NCBI RefSeq assembly: GCF_005503015.1
Contig: NZ_SCOL01000002.1
Span: 248,001 to 312,000, forward strand
DNA length: 64,000 nt
Reading direction: 5' to 3'
Origin: Bacillus sp. E(2018)
GTDB taxonomy: Bacteria > Bacillota > Bacilli > Bacillales > Fictibacillaceae
Of the stretch, positions 34,907 through 44,553 are shown piece by piece (within the stretch, counting starts at the first letter, position 1; every line of letters starts with the position of its first letter). Below the pieces are notes generated by a model. It did no database searches. It was not told the origin of the DNA and was given only the letters and a program-made list of their open reading frames with translations. Made by a program: the position numbers and the translations under genes.

Positions 34907-36496
34907 GTGACGATTGAAACTACTAATCTACAAGTGTTAGGAGACATATCCCCAGCGTATGAAAAAATATTAACACCAGGTAGCCTTCTTTTCTTAAAAT
35001 CATTGCATCTTCACTTTAACAACACCCGTAAAGAACTTCTGAAACAACGTAACGCCCGGCAACGTGAAATTGATGCTGGGATCATGCCCACTTTTTTACC
35101 GGAAACCGAACATATCCGTAACAGTGATTGGACCATCTCACCGCTTCCCCAAGATCTTCAAGACCGACGAGTAGAGATCACAGGTCCTGTTGACCGCAAG
35201 ATGGTGATCAACGCGCTGAACTCAGGAGCTAAGCTTTTTATGGCCGATCTTGAAGATTCCAACTCTCCTACTTGGGAGAACACGATAGATGGCCAGATCA
35301 ACTTAAAGGATGCCGTTAACCGCTCCATTTCTTTTGATAATGGAAACGGAAAAACGTATACATTGAACGAAAAAACCGCCACACTCATCGTACGTCCTCG
35401 TGGCTGGCATCTTGAAGAAAAACATATTGTCGTCGACAACGAACCGATGTCTGGTAGCTTAGTAGATTTTGGCCTTTATTTTTACCACAATGCAAAGACA
35501 CTGATCGAAAATGGGTCTGGACCGTATTTCTATCTTCCCAAAATGGAAAGTCATAAAGAAGCTCGCCTTTGGAATGATGTGTTTATTTACGCGCAAGAAC
35601 AGCTTGGTATTCCAAGAGGTACAGTTAAAGCAACTGTACTAATCGAGACCATTGTTGCGGCCTTTGAGATGGACGAAATTTTATATGAACTTCGTGAACA
35701 TTCCGCAGGCGTTAACTGTGGCAGATGGGATTATATATTCAGCTATATTAAGAAGTTTCGTAATCAGCCACACGTCATTCTTCCTGATCGTTCGCTCGTT
35801 ACGATGACTGTTCCGTTCATGAGATCCTATTCTCTCTTGGCGATAAAAACGTGCCATAAACGAAACGCTCCTGCAATCGGTGGTATGGCTGCTCAGATTC
35901 CAATTAAAAACGATGAAGCTGCGAATGCCGCTGCTTTTGAAAAAGTGCGTGCTGACAAAGAGCGCGAGGCTTCTGACGGTCATGACGGGACATGGGTTGC
36001 CCATCCGGGACTCGTGCCTGTTGCTTTGGAAGTATTCGACCGCATCATGCCAACACCTAATCAGATCAATCGAAAACGTGAAGATGTAGTCGTAACGGCA
36101 GATGATTTAGTGGCTGTACCAGAAGGCGAAATCACAGAAGAAGGTTTGCGCGTCAACATTAGCATAGGCATCCAATACATCGCTTCTTGGCTGAGAGGTA
36201 AAGGAGCTGCACCAATTAACCATCTCATGGAGGATGCAGCTACGGCAGAAATCTCACGTGCCCAAGTATGGCAATGGATTAGACACCCTAAAGGTATTTT
36301 ACGTGACGGCCGCAAAGTGACATTCGAGCTGGTAGAGGAACTAAAGTTGCAGGAAGTTCAAAAGTTGAGACAAGGAATGAATGAGGAGTCATTCAATTCT
36401 GGCCGTTTTATGGAAGCAGTTGCGTTGTTTGATGAGCTGATTCGCAATGATGAGTTTCAAGATTTCTTGACCAATCGTGGTTATGAGGTTTTATAA
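34907..36496 (+). CDS. aceB: Malate synthase A
   Basis: 529 residues. Condenses glyoxylate with acetyl-CoA to malate, the second glyoxylate-shunt step. Signatures: [15 protein letters not shown] (Mg-binding region), [19 protein letters not shown]-like [13 protein letters not shown] and [12 protein letters not shown]. The GTG start at 34907 is the family N-terminus; the AAGGAC ribosome binding site is somewhat distant. Isocitrate lyase follows 277 bases downstream, separated by a long inverted repeat that may alter the transcript. Confidence 0.95.
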   Translation: MTIETTNLQVLGDISPAYEKILTPGSLLFLKSLHLHFNNTRKELLKQRNARQREIDAGIMPTFLPETEHIRNSDWTISPLPQDLQDRRVEITGPVDRKMVINALNSGAKLFMADLEDSNSPTWENTIDGQINLKDAVNRSISFDNGNGKTYTLNEKTATLIVRPRGWHLEEKHIVVDNEPMSGSLVDFGLYFYHNAKTLIENGSGPYFYLPKMESHKEARLWNDVFIYAQEQLGIPRGTVKATVLIETIVAAFEMDEILYELREHSAGVNCGRWDYIFSYIKKFRNQPHVILPDRSLVTMTVPFMRSYSLLAIKTCHKRNAPAIGGMAAQIPIKNDEAANAAAFEKVRADKEREASDGHDGTWVAHPGLVPVALEVFDRIMPTPNQINRKREDVVVTADDLVAVPEGEITEEGLRVNISIGIQYIASWLRGKGAAPINHLMEDAATAEISRAQVWQWIRHPKGILRDGRKVTFELVEELKLQEVQKLRQGMNEESFNSGRFMEAVALFDELIRNDEFQDFLTNRGYEVL

Positions 36497-36533
36497 AAGC
36501 TCTTTTTGTAATTTCTTGTTGCTGTTGAGAGTG

Positions 36534-36661
36534 GTTGATTTCCGCTCCAGGTTGCTCGCTTTCCGCGGGGCAGGCGGTGAGCCCCTTGCCGCTTTGCGCC
36601 TTTAAGGGTCTCACCTGACCGCTTGTCCCGCAGGAGTCGGCAACCTTCCGCTCCAATCAAC
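36534..36661 (-). repeat. Long inverted-repeat element, copy 3, between aceB and aceA
   Basis: Same family as copies 1, 2 and 4 but in the opposite orientation: it begins TTGATTTCCGCTCCAGG and ends in CCGCTCCAATCAA. It fills the gap between the two glyoxylate-shunt genes, so any shared transcript would carry a large stem-loop. Confidence 0.85.
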
Positions 36662-36773
36662 TAATCCAAAGAAGGACAATACAAAAACGAAAGAAATTTT
36701 AGCTATCCATTCAAGTGCTTTTAATGAAAACATCAACTCACAAAAAACTATTAAACCTTAAGGAGAGAGTTAA

Positions 36774-38060
36774 ATGAATCAATCACGTGTGGAGAAATTA
36801 CAGGATATGTGGCAAAACGAAGAGCGCTGGTCAGAAGTTCAGCGCCCCTATACAGCAGAAGAGGTTATTCGCTTACGCGGATCTATCGATATCGAGCATA
36901 CACTTGCAAAACGCGGTGCCGAAAAATTTTGGGATTTGCTTCAGAACGAAACATATGTAAACGCTTTAGGAGCACTAACGGGTAATCAGGCTGTTCAGCA
37001 AGCAAAGGCAGGTCTGAAAGCCGTATACTTAAGCGGTTGGCAGGTCGCAGCAGATGCCAACCTTTCTGGAAACATGTATCCTGACCAAAGTTTGTATCCG
37101 GCAAACTCTGTGCCACACGTGGTAAAACGCATCAATTCTGCTCTACAGCGCGCCGATCAGATTCAGCACATGGAAGGCGGTAACGAAGTAGATTACTTCC
37201 TTCCGATCGTTGCAGACGCAGAAGCTGGTTTTGGCGGACAACTGAACGTGTTCGAACTGATGAAAGGTATGATTGAATCTGGAGCGTCGGCTGTTCACTT
37301 TGAAGATCAGTTATCTTCTGAGAAAAAGTGCGGACATCTAGGTGGAAAAGTACTGTTGCCAACGATGACAGCTGTACGCAACTTGATCTCTGCTCGTCTT
37401 GCGGCAGATGTGATGGGAACACCTACGATACTAATTGCACGTACGGATGCTGATGCTGCTGACTTGATCACGAGTGACATCGACCCAGTCGATCGCGCTT
37501 TTATTACAGGTGAGCGTACAGCTGAAGGCTTTTACCGTACGAATGCTGGACTGGATCAAGCAATCGCACGTGGTCTTGCTTATGCTCCTTACGCGGATTT
37601 AATCTGGTGCGAAACGAGTGAACCAAACTTAGAACAAGCGCAGCGTTTCGCGGATGCGATCCACGAGCAGTTTCCTGGTAAACTATTAGCTTACAACTGT
37701 TCTCCTTCTTTTAACTGGAAAAAGAAGCTGGATGACGCAACGATTGAAACGTTCCAGCAGCAGCTTGCCGCGATGGGCTACAAGTTCCAGTTCGTAACGT
37801 TGGCTGGTTTCCACGCCCTTAACCATAGCATGTTTGAGCTAGCAAAGGGCTATAAAGCGAGAGGCATGGGTGCTTATTCTGAGCTGCAGCAAAGAGAGTT
37901 TGATAGTGAGATCGATGGCTATACAGCAACTCGCCACCAGCGTGAAGTAGGAACAGGTTACTTTGATGAAGTAACACAGCTCGTTTCGGGTGGTACTGCT
38001 TCTACAACCGCTCTAAAAGGATCTACAGAAGAAGACCAATTTCAATCACAAAAAGCGTAG
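36774..38060 (+). CDS. aceA: Isocitrate lyase
   Basis: 428 residues. Cleaves isocitrate to succinate and glyoxylate. The catalytic KKCGH motif is intact in [15 protein letters not shown], along with [23 protein letters not shown] and [18 protein letters not shown] precedes the ATG. With aceB it allows growth on acetate or fatty acids. A terminator follows at 38093. Confidence 0.96.
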   Translation: MNQSRVEKLQDMWQNEERWSEVQRPYTAEEVIRLRGSIDIEHTLAKRGAEKFWDLLQNETYVNALGALTGNQAVQQAKAGLKAVYLSGWQVAADANLSGNMYPDQSLYPANSVPHVVKRINSALQRADQIQHMEGGNEVDYFLPIVADAEAGFGGQLNVFELMKGMIESGASAVHFEDQLSSEKKCGHLGGKVLLPTMTAVRNLISARLAADVMGTPTILIARTDADAADLITSDIDPVDRAFITGERTAEGFYRTNAGLDQAIARGLAYAPYADLIWCETSEPNLEQAQRFADAIHEQFPGKLLAYNCSPSFNWKKKLDDATIETFQQQLAAMGYKFQFVTLAGFHALNHSMFELAKGYKARGMGAYSELQQREFDSEIDGYTATRHQREVGTGYFDEVTQLVSGGTASTTALKGSTEEDQFQSQKA

Positions 38061-38092
38061 AGATAGAGTTAATGGATAGGAGATAAATAGAG

Positions 38093-38125
38093 AAAGGACA
38101 GGTGCAGATGCCCCTGTCCTTTTTT
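38093..38125 (+). terminator. Terminator of aceA
   Basis: AAAGGACAGG (38093-38102) pairs with CCTGTCCTTT (38113-38122), followed by TTTA. Confidence 0.85.
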
Positions 38126-38130
38126 AGCTT

Positions 38131-38577
38131 TTAATTTACAAACGTATTGTGAACACGCCATGATTTCTTTGCATATGTTGACCAGATGAAAAACGCTAAT
38201 AAAGCAGAGGCTGAATTTACAAAAGGTGTTCCCGTACTTACTTCGTCTACGAAAAGAACCAGAATATCTGTTAAAACCGCAAAGATTAAAGTGATCTGCA
38301 GCAAAAAGATCCACGTTTTTACGAAAGCTTTTTTCTTCGTGAAAAATAAATAGAGAAGAAAGATATTCAATCCGATCAATCCAATATTAAAGATGAGTTC
38401 TCCATATACGACGTATTTTAATAATAACGAATTAAATTTATAACCTTGAATCGCATCAAATCCAACTTGTACAGCATTTAGTTTAAACGGCAAAGCTAAA
38501 AGTAGTCCCGCTCCTACTAATAACAGCCATCCACCTAAACCTTTCAGATCTTCTTTTTGTTTTGGTTGTGTTTCCAA
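38131..38577 (-). CDS. DUF2569 membrane protein
   Basis: 148 residues from a TTG start with AAGGGAG eight bases upstream; the longer in-frame start lacks a binding site. It begins METQPKQKEDLKGLGGWLLL, the DUF2569 signature, and has four membrane segments. Function unknown. Confidence 0.75.
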   Translation of the reverse strand: METQPKQKEDLKGLGGWLLLVGAGLLLALPFKLNAVQVGFDAIQGYKFNSLLLKYVVYGELIFNIGLIGLNIFLLYLFFTKKKAFVKTWIFLLQITLIFAVLTDILVLFVDEVSTGTPFVNSASALLAFFIWSTYAKKSWRVHNTFVN

Positions 38578-38689
38578 TGTCAGTCTCCCTTTTGATGTAT
38601 GTCTTTTCTGCACTCATGTTTTCCGTGAAGGATAAAGTGACTTCATACGGAATATTATATCTAAAATTAACAATGTCAGGGGTCATCTT

Positions 38690-39160
38690 ATGGAAAACAT
38701 TAAAACCGCTACTGTTTTTGATGCTGCTGAGATACTTGCGCTACAAAAAATGGCTTATGTGAGTGAGGCTGAGCTTTACGGAAATTATGAGATTCAACCT
38801 CTTACACAATCGGTTGCTGATGTGGAAGAAAGCATACGAACCAGCCACGTATTAAAGTATCTTCTTAACGGTAAAATCATAGGCTCCGTCAAAGCCCATG
38901 AAACAGGAGGAACGTGTTTTATTGGTAAACTCATGGTCCACCCTGACTTTCAAAACAGAGGTATCGGAAGAAAGTTAGTACAGCAGATGGAGCAGTTGTT
39001 TGCCGGTTGCCGTTATGAGTTATACACTGGCAGCAAGAGCGTGAAGAATATTTCTTTTTACGAAAAGCTAGGCTACAAAGCGTTTAAAACCCATAAATTA
39101 GACTTTGAAGAAACCATCTTTGTTTTTATGGAAAAGCAGCCTGTATTGCTAAAAAAGTAA
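38690..39160 (+). CDS. GNAT-family N-acetyltransferase
   Basis: 156 residues. The acetyl-CoA site is seen in LMVHPDFQNRGIGRKLVQQ, and the C-terminal NISFYEKLGYKAFKTH is typical. CAGGGG precedes the ATG. Substrate unknown; single gene with its own terminator. Confidence 0.88.
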   Translation: MENIKTATVFDAAEILALQKMAYVSEAELYGNYEIQPLTQSVADVEESIRTSHVLKYLLNGKIIGSVKAHETGGTCFIGKLMVHPDFQNRGIGRKLVQQMEQLFAGCRYELYTGSKSVKNISFYEKLGYKAFKTHKLDFEETIFVFMEKQPVLLKK

Positions 39161-39163
39161 AGA

Positions 39164-39193
39164 AAAGAGGCTGATCCGAAAGTCAGCCTCTTA
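39164..39193. terminator. Terminator between the GNAT gene and the ABC permease
   Basis: AGAGGCTGA pairs with TCAGCCTCT across an eight-base loop, with A-rich left and T-containing right flanks. Confidence 0.75.
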
Positions 39194-39202
39194 CTCGTTC
39201 TA

Positions 39203-40162
39203 TTAAGCTTTCACATCACGCTTTTGAAAGACTGTAAACGTTATGGCCAGCATGATTGCCGTGTATACGGCTAGAACGCTAATGGAGAACGGAAGCGTTA
39301 AGTCCTTAACCATTTGGTTCTGTCCATCAATCAATACACTAAGATCCATGTTAGCGAACAACGTGTAGATCACCCAATCTTTTGTTGCGAGTAACATCAC
39401 GATCGTGTTACCTGCAAACAACGTAAACATGGCAACACCAATCGCTACCGAGTTACTCATGAACAGCGTTGAGATCATGAATGACATCGCTACGAGTGCT
39501 GTTAATTCAATAAATTCAACTCCAATGTTAGCAAAAACGTACTCCACGATCAGTCTTTCTTTCACTTGGCCATCTTCTGCTGTGATTAAGTAGGATTGGT
39601 CCATTCCACCGAATCCATAAGCAAGACCACCTACTAGCCACGTTGCTATAATAACAACGAGCCACATAACAAATGCAAAAGCTAGTGTTGCAACAAATTT
39701 GGATAAAAGAATCTTCCATCTGCTGTAAGGTCGGATCAGAAGCATCTTAATCGTTCCTTTGGCAAACTCATTAGAAACGATGTCACTTGCCACAACGATC
39801 ACAAATAACCCGATAAAGGAAGAGATCCACGCCATGTCTTTCATGAACTGCCACGCTGTTGTTTCATATGGAGAGATATCGTTAGCAATGGCATACTCAT
39901 TTTGTTTAATAGCCGATTCAAGCGTATCAATATATATGGCGTTGTCACCATTCTTTTTTGCATCATCCAATGCTTTTTGGTCATCCTTAATCGTTTGCGT
40001 CAGCTCTTGCTTCCAATTTTCATTCACTTCAACATCTGTTGTTACTTTGTCATAAACAGCGATACCAATAATGATTACGATTGGAATGGCAAGGAAGATC
40101 CATGTGCGTGTACGGCTAAAGATTTTAATCCATTCATTCGTTAACAGGGATAGCCATTTCAT
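39203..40162 (-). CDS. ABC-2 type permease subunit
   Basis: 319 residues. First membrane segment about 17-36, a charged extracytoplasmic segment with Asp/Asn/Lys-rich helices to about residue 105, then five membrane segments with SDIVSNEFAKGTIKMLLIRPYSRWKIL, the usual coupling region of this permease class. GGGGGAG precedes the ATG, which lies 29 bases inside the end of the ATPase gene. Confidence 0.88.
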   Translation of the reverse strand: MKWLSLLTNEWIKIFSRTRTWIFLAIPIVIIIGIAVYDKVTTDVEVNENWKQELTQTIKDDQKALDDAKKNGDNAIYIDTLESAIKQNEYAIANDISPYETTAWQFMKDMAWISSFIGLFVIVVASDIVSNEFAKGTIKMLLIRPYSRWKILLSKFVATLAFAFVMWLVVIIATWLVGGLAYGFGGMDQSYLITAEDGQVKERLIVEYVFANIGVEFIELTALVAMSFMISTLFMSNSVAIGVAMFTLFAGNTIVMLLATKDWVIYTLFANMDLSVLIDGQNQMVKDLTLPFSISVLAVYTAIMLAITFTVFQKRDVKA

Positions 40163-41084
40163 TCAGATCTCCCCCTTTCTTTGTCATCTCTAAGAATCGT
40201 TCTTCTAGTGTCTTCGTTTTGCGTTGGATACCCACAACGAGCACGCCAGCAAGAACAAGTTGTTTGTTCATTTCAGCTACGAATCGAACGTCTGCTGTTT
40301 GGACGATCAGTTCTTGACCTGACTCGGTTACGCTCAGATCTTCATTTAAGTTAAGAAGGACTTGTTTTGCCTGCGAAACGTCTCCTTCGATTTGGAAGTG
40401 AACCTTCACGTCTGCTTCATCTTCCTGGTTCAGAATCTCGTCGATACGCACAAGTTTTCCGTTTTGAATAATGGCAACGCGGTCACACATCATCTGCATC
40501 TCAGCCAGCATATGTGAAGAAACGATCACAGAGGTACCGTTGTTTGCGAGCAGGCGTAAATAGTTACGAAGATCATAGATTCCTTGTGGATCGAGTCCGT
40601 TTGTTGGTTCATCCAGGATTAACACGTTCGGTCTATGTAAAAGTGCCTGAGCTACACCCAGTCGCTGTCTCATACCAAGCGAATATGTTTTTACCTTGTC
40701 GTTAATCGCGTACTTCAGATCAACGAGTTCAATCACTTCGTCAATTCTTTCCTTCGTCACATCTGGCATGATCCTCGCATATTGCATGAGGTTTTTATAG
40801 CCTGTCATATAATCGTAAAGCTGCGGATTTTCAACGATAGCACCAACGCGTTCCATTGCTTTCTCAAAGTTACCTCGCAGGTTGTCACCGTTAATTAAAA
40901 CGTCTCCGTCCGTAATAGAGATTAGTCCAACAATCATTCGAATCGTTGTCGTCTTACCCGCTCCGTTTGGACCAAGCAGACCGAAAATCTCACCTTCTCT
41001 TACCGAGAACGAAAGATCATCTACAATGGTCTTGCCTTTGATCTTTTTCGTTAAGTTCTTAAGTTCTAACGTATGTGTTGTCAT
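40134..41084 (-). CDS. ABC transporter ATP-binding protein
   Basis: 316 residues. Walker A GPNGAGKTTT, signature YSLGMRQRLG, Walker B VLILDEPTNGLD and the H-loop SSHMLAEMQ are complete. Bacitracin-exporter-like ATPase with a 90-residue C-terminal domain. Start ATG 41084 gives the family N-terminus MTTHTLELKNLTK; an ATG at 41108 is also in frame. Forms a two-gene exporter operon with the overlapping permease. Confidence 0.92.
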   Translation of the reverse strand: MTTHTLELKNLTKKIKGKTIVDDLSFSVREGEIFGLLGPNGAGKTTTIRMIVGLISITDGDVLINGDNLRGNFEKAMERVGAIVENPQLYDYMTGYKNLMQYARIMPDVTKERIDEVIELVDLKYAINDKVKTYSLGMRQRLGVAQALLHRPNVLILDEPTNGLDPQGIYDLRNYLRLLANNGTSVIVSSHMLAEMQMMCDRVAIIQNGKLVRIDEILNQEDEADVKVHFQIEGDVSQAKQVLLNLNEDLSVTESGQELIVQTADVRFVAEMNKQLVLAGVLVVGIQRKTKTLEERFLEMTKKGGDLNEMAIPVNE

Positions 41085-41171
41085 GCGCTCCCCAATTCCT
41101 CCTATCATAACTCTCTCTTTTCACATTCTAATACGAGTGAGTCATATGAAAAGTTTCGTAATTTTTGTAAA

Positions 41172-42104
41172 TTATTTACTTATCACTTTAACGCTTCTGC
41201 TTGCTTTTTGTATATGTTTTTCTCTTTTTGTAAGCCGTGTTGAGATAAAAACGCCTAGTATGACGAGCACACCTCCAGCTCCTTGATACCATGCGAGCGT
41301 TTCGTTGATAAATAGAACGGCAAAGATCGCAGCAAACACAGGAATTAGGTTCAAAAAGACTCCAGCTTTACTCGGCCCGACCCGCTCAACCGCTGTATTC
41401 CAGGACATGAACGCAACGATCGATGCAAAGATTCCCGTGTATAGAATGGTTGAGATAGTAGCGATTGACCATACGATTTCTTCTGTTTGCATCTCGCGTA
41501 TGGAAAATGGCAGCAAGATGAGTATTCCAAGAAACGCGGTTACAATGAACGTGCTGTATGTAGGAAGAATTCCCGCATATCTTCGAATAAGAAGCGAATA
41601 GATGCTCCAGCAGATAACAGCTCCGATTACGATTAAGTCTCCTTTATTAAACGACAGCTGAAGTAAGACGGTGATTGAGCCTTTTGAAATAATAAATAGC
41701 AGTCCAATGAGTGAAAGCAGGGCTCCTGCCATCTGTTGCGTGTTAAGCTTCTCTTTGAGAAAAACAAACGACAATAGGAAAAGCAAAATCGGCGTTGATG
41801 TGTTAACGATGGATGCATTAATGGACGTCGTATAGTGCAGGGCAATGTACAGAAGCGTATTAAACCCCGTGATGCCAGTGATCGATAAGATGAGGACGAC
41901 TTGCCAGTATTTTTTTAGCATCTGCCATTCTTTTCGTAAAAATGGTACCGCAAACGGAAGAAAAATGAGAAATGCCGTGCACCATCGCATAAAAGAGAGT
42001 GTTACTGGCGGTAAACTGCTCGCTATTGCACGTCCAATCACAAAATTCCCACCCCAGATTAAGTTTGCGACCACTAGTAGTACATACGGGTTAACTCTTT
42101 GCAT
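41172..42104 (-). CDS. EamA-family (DMT) transporter
   Basis: 310 residues, ten membrane segments in two EamA repeats (LIWGGNFVIGRAIASSLPPV near the start and WNTAVERVGPSKAGVFLNLIPVFA in the second). ATG 42104 lies nine bases after GAGGTG; the upstream GTG overlaps that site. Divergent from another EamA gene at 42473. Substrate not predictable. Confidence 0.87.
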   Translation of the reverse strand: MQRVNPYVLLVVANLIWGGNFVIGRAIASSLPPVTLSFMRWCTAFLIFLPFAVPFLRKEWQMLKKYWQVVLILSITGITGFNTLLYIALHYTTSINASIVNTSTPILLFLLSFVFLKEKLNTQQMAGALLSLIGLLFIISKGSITVLLQLSFNKGDLIVIGAVICWSIYSLLIRRYAGILPTYSTFIVTAFLGILILLPFSIREMQTEEIVWSIATISTILYTGIFASIVAFMSWNTAVERVGPSKAGVFLNLIPVFAAIFAVLFINETLAWYQGAGGVLVILGVFISTRLTKREKHIQKASRSVKVISK

Positions 42105-42129
42105 GATGTGAATCACCTCTTTTTTTGAG

Positions 42130-42234
42130 ATTAAGTCGTTTTGAGCTTCAATAAGGTCGTTTCTAGAGTAGATTAAGTCTAATCAGCCACGCATTAAGTC
42201 AAAACAGCGACCAATTAAGTCAAAAATCAAAAAT
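42130..42234 (+). repeat. Array A: five units with exact 21-bp period
   Basis: Units start at 42130, 42151, 42172, 42193 and 42214. Four begin with ATTAAGTC, the second with ATAAGGTC; the remaining 13 bases of each unit are variable, although GTCAAAA recurs. It lies in the 368-base divergent region between two EamA genes; apart from the promoters that must exist there I see nothing else. No coding frame is open through it. Confidence 0.8.
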
Positions 42235-42472
42235 AAAGGCCATTCGACAAACCTGAACATAAAACATCGCCTGCTCCTAATCAGCAACTTCAAAAATCAT
42301 TTTCTCCCACTATAGCAGACTACCTTTTAAAGTAGATATGGTCATTTCGCCTCAATCTAAAATTTGTAAGCTTTTTTCCTGTAAATCCACTTTGAATGCT
42401 GTACAATGGAAATTAAAATCATTGAAATACTTTACTTTATGAAGTAAAAAGCAGAAGAAAGAAGATGACATA

Positions 42473-43393
42473 ATGAAAGCGTATCGGACGTATGTGATTT
42501 TATTCCTGGTGATGGTGGTGTGGGGGTTAAACGTAACAGCGACGAAAATTCTGGTTACGAACTTTTTGCCTGTTACAATCACTGGAATTCGTGTTCTAAC
42601 GGCGGGATTAACCGTATTTCTGCTTCTCTCTATTATAAAAAAAGTGCGGTGGCTGACGAAAAAGGAGTTTTGGTATGTCTTTCTGGCATCTATCTTTAAC
42701 GTTGTCGCGCATCACTATTTCCTTTCGATTGGTTTAACCGAAACGACAGCCACGAACGGCGGGTTAATCATGGGAATGTCGCCGCTTCTCACGACCATTC
42801 TCGCTATCTCGTTTTTAGGAACGCCTCTTACTCTCTTAAAATCGATCGGACTTCTGCTTGGGTTCTCAGGCGTTGCGTTTATCGTTTTAGAAGGAAACAG
42901 TCAGGTAGCAGGGATCTCGTTCGGTGATGGATACATTTTATTATCTGTACTCACGCAAGCTGTAAGCTTTATCCTCATCAAGCGCGTGGCGCACACGTTA
43001 GATCCTCGACTCATGACCGGCTATATGATGGTGATCGGTTCACTGTTCCTGATCGTGATCGGATTAATCGAAGAGCCACAAGGATTTGCAGGTGTGGTTG
43101 AGAATTCGACCGTTTCGCTATGGCTGATCTATTTTGCTTCAGCTTGTATTGCTACGGCGGTGGGTCATATGCTCTATAATGAGGCGATCGGTAAAATTGG
43201 AGCATCAGAAGCTTCAATCTTTATTAACCTAAATCCATTTTTCGCTCTAGTTGGTGCATATCTCTTTTTAGGTGAACAGATCTTGTTTCAGCATGTTTTC
43301 GGATTTCTGCTCATTATCACTGGTGTTCTCTTAGGCTCTGGTGCAGTTGAGGAGATACGGAACAAAAGAATGCGCAAAAAACATGCGGCATAA
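42473..43393 (+). CDS. EamA-family (DMT) transporter
   Basis: 306 residues, ten membrane segments. FLVMVVWGLNVTATKI, TNGGLIMGMSPLLTTILA and NEAIGKIGASEASIFINLNPFFALVGA match the two EamA repeats. GAAGAAAGAAGATGAC precedes the ATG, a weak site. Not closely similar to its divergent neighbour, so probably not a recent duplicate. A bidirectional terminator follows. Confidence 0.87.
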   Translation: MKAYRTYVILFLVMVVWGLNVTATKILVTNFLPVTITGIRVLTAGLTVFLLLSIIKKVRWLTKKEFWYVFLASIFNVVAHHYFLSIGLTETTATNGGLIMGMSPLLTTILAISFLGTPLTLLKSIGLLLGFSGVAFIVLEGNSQVAGISFGDGYILLSVLTQAVSFILIKRVAHTLDPRLMTGYMMVIGSLFLIVIGLIEEPQGFAGVVENSTVSLWLIYFASACIATAVGHMLYNEAIGKIGASEASIFINLNPFFALVGAYLFLGEQILFQHVFGFLLIITGVLLGSGAVEEIRNKRMRKKHAA

Positions 43394-43413
43394 AGGGAGC
43401 ATCATACGAACAT

Positions 43414-43452
43414 AAAAAACGACCAGAGATCAATAAAATCTGGTCGTTTTCT
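43414..43452. terminator. Bidirectional terminator between EamA and yidC2
   Basis: AAAACGACCAGA pairs with TCTGGTCGTTTT (43439-43450) across an A-rich loop; T-rich tracts occur on both strands. Confidence 0.85.
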
Positions 43453-43454
43453 TA

Positions 43455-44204
43455 TTATAAGCTAGCAGACGCTTCTTTCTTCTTCCGTTTCTGCAGCACC
43501 ACATTTTGAATCGTCAAAAATACATTCCCGACCATCCAATAAAGAGGCAGAACCGCGGCTAGCTTCCATGCAGAAAATAGGATAATGATAGGCATCACGT
43601 AACCCATCATTTTGATTTGCGGATTTGAAGCAGCGAGCTCTGTTGTACTCATTTTATATTGGATGAACGTTGTTAAAGCCGCTAACACTGGCAGCAGATG
43701 CAGAGGATCTGCGGTTCCAAGGTTAAACCAAAGAAAATTGTGCAGAGCAATCTCTTTCGTTTTGATGATCGCATAGTAGAATGCAAACAAAATCGGCATC
43801 TGAATCAATAGCGGTAAACAACCCATCGATAACGGGTTGACTTCATGTTTTTTATAAACAGCCATCAGTTCATTCTGTAATTTCATTTGAGATTCTCGAT
43901 CTTTGCCTGTGTGTTTTTCACGAAGCTGTTGGATCTCAGGCTGGATTTCTTTCATCTTTTCCTGATTCTTTGTTTGTTTTAGCGTTAACGGCATGATCAG
44001 GAATCGTATCACAATCGTTAAGAGGATGATTGCAATCCCATAGCTATCGTTGAACAGATACGCCACATATTGAATAAGCTTTGAAAACGGGTAGATGAAA
44101 AAATGGTTCCACACACCCGGACTTTCTGCTGTAATCGGTGTGTTATTGCACCCGGATAATAGAAAAATAGCTAGCAATGAAGCAATGGATACATATTTCT
44201 TCAA
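43455..44204 (-). CDS. yidC2: YidC/Oxa1-family membrane insertase (YidC2/MisCB)
   Basis: 249 residues from a TTG start. Lipoprotein signal with LLSGCN (Cys19), then the five-segment YidC core with the conserved Arg in IVIRFLIMPLTLKQTK and a charged hairpin (EKMKEIQPEIQQLREKH, then KLQNELMAVYKKH), SMGCLPLLIQMPILFAFY. Inserts membrane proteins alone or with Sec. Its AAGGAGGAA binding site is buried in a 13-bp stem (44211-44252) whose other arm lies in the upstream MifM-like gene, so it should be translated only when that stem is opened. Confidence 0.93.
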   Translation of the reverse strand: MKKYVSIASLLAIFLLSGCNNTPITAESPGVWNHFFIYPFSKLIQYVAYLFNDSYGIAIILLTIVIRFLIMPLTLKQTKNQEKMKEIQPEIQQLREKHTGKDRESQMKLQNELMAVYKKHEVNPLSMGCLPLLIQMPILFAFYYAIIKTKEIALHNFLWFNLGTADPLHLLPVLAALTTFIQYKMSTTELAASNPQIKMMGYVMPIIILFSAWKLAAVLPLYWMVGNVFLTIQNVVLQKRKKKEASASL

Positions 44205-44210
44205 TCTTTG

Positions 44211-44252
44211 TTCCTCCTTGTTTTTTAAGAAATCTAAGCAAACAAGGAGGAA
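44211..44252 (-). promoter_or_regulatory. Hairpin sequestering the yidC2 ribosome binding site
   Basis: TTCCTCCTTGTTT (44211-44223, plus strand) and AAACAAGGAGGAA (44240-44252) are perfect 13-bp complements. On the transcript the 5' arm is made of the last codons of the MifM-like gene, its TAG stop lies in the loop, and the 3' arm contains the yidC2 AAGGAGGAA. A ribosome stalled at the end of the leader would keep the stem open. Confidence 0.9.
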
Positions 44253-44515
44253 GCGTGTCCTTCTTTATCATCAGGTGTTTCTTTTCTAAACATGGTTCGT
44301 GCGATCTCGTCTCGAATGAAGCAATAGTTTTGAACGAGGTGAGAATCAGTCATTCTCTTTTCAGCACTTAGCCTGTCCTGTTTCACATGGTGATTTGATC
44401 TATGAACAAGAGACCGATGAACGACCGAAAGCTGCTTAGCTATAATGAAAGTTAGTGCGATACTTATCGATAAAACTAATGCGTCCGTTTGATAGATTAG
44501 ATCAAAAAACTCCAT
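44234..44515 (-). CDS. mifM: MifM-like regulatory nascent-chain arrest peptide
   Basis: 93 residues: one N-terminal membrane segment (about 10-28), a basic/polar linker and a C-terminus ending RDEIARTMFRKETPDDKEG followed by HASSLFA. From memory, B. subtilis MifM ends similarly, with I-R-x-x-F-R-x-x-S-P, an acidic stretch and AGSL. Role in B. subtilis: MifM stalls the ribosome until its membrane segment is inserted, which exposes the yidC2 binding site when insertase activity is low. The genetic layout here (leader, 13-bp SD-sequestering stem, yidC2) is the same. AGGAGG precedes the ATG. It lies 38 bases after thiF without a clear terminator. Confidence 0.82.
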   Translation of the reverse strand: MEFFDLIYQTDALVLSISIALTFIIAKQLSVVHRSLVHRSNHHVKQDRLSAEKRMTDSHLVQNYCFIRDEIARTMFRKETPDDKEGHASSLFA

Positions 44516-44553
44516 AAATCAAATCACCTCCTATTATTCATTATACAAAATGG

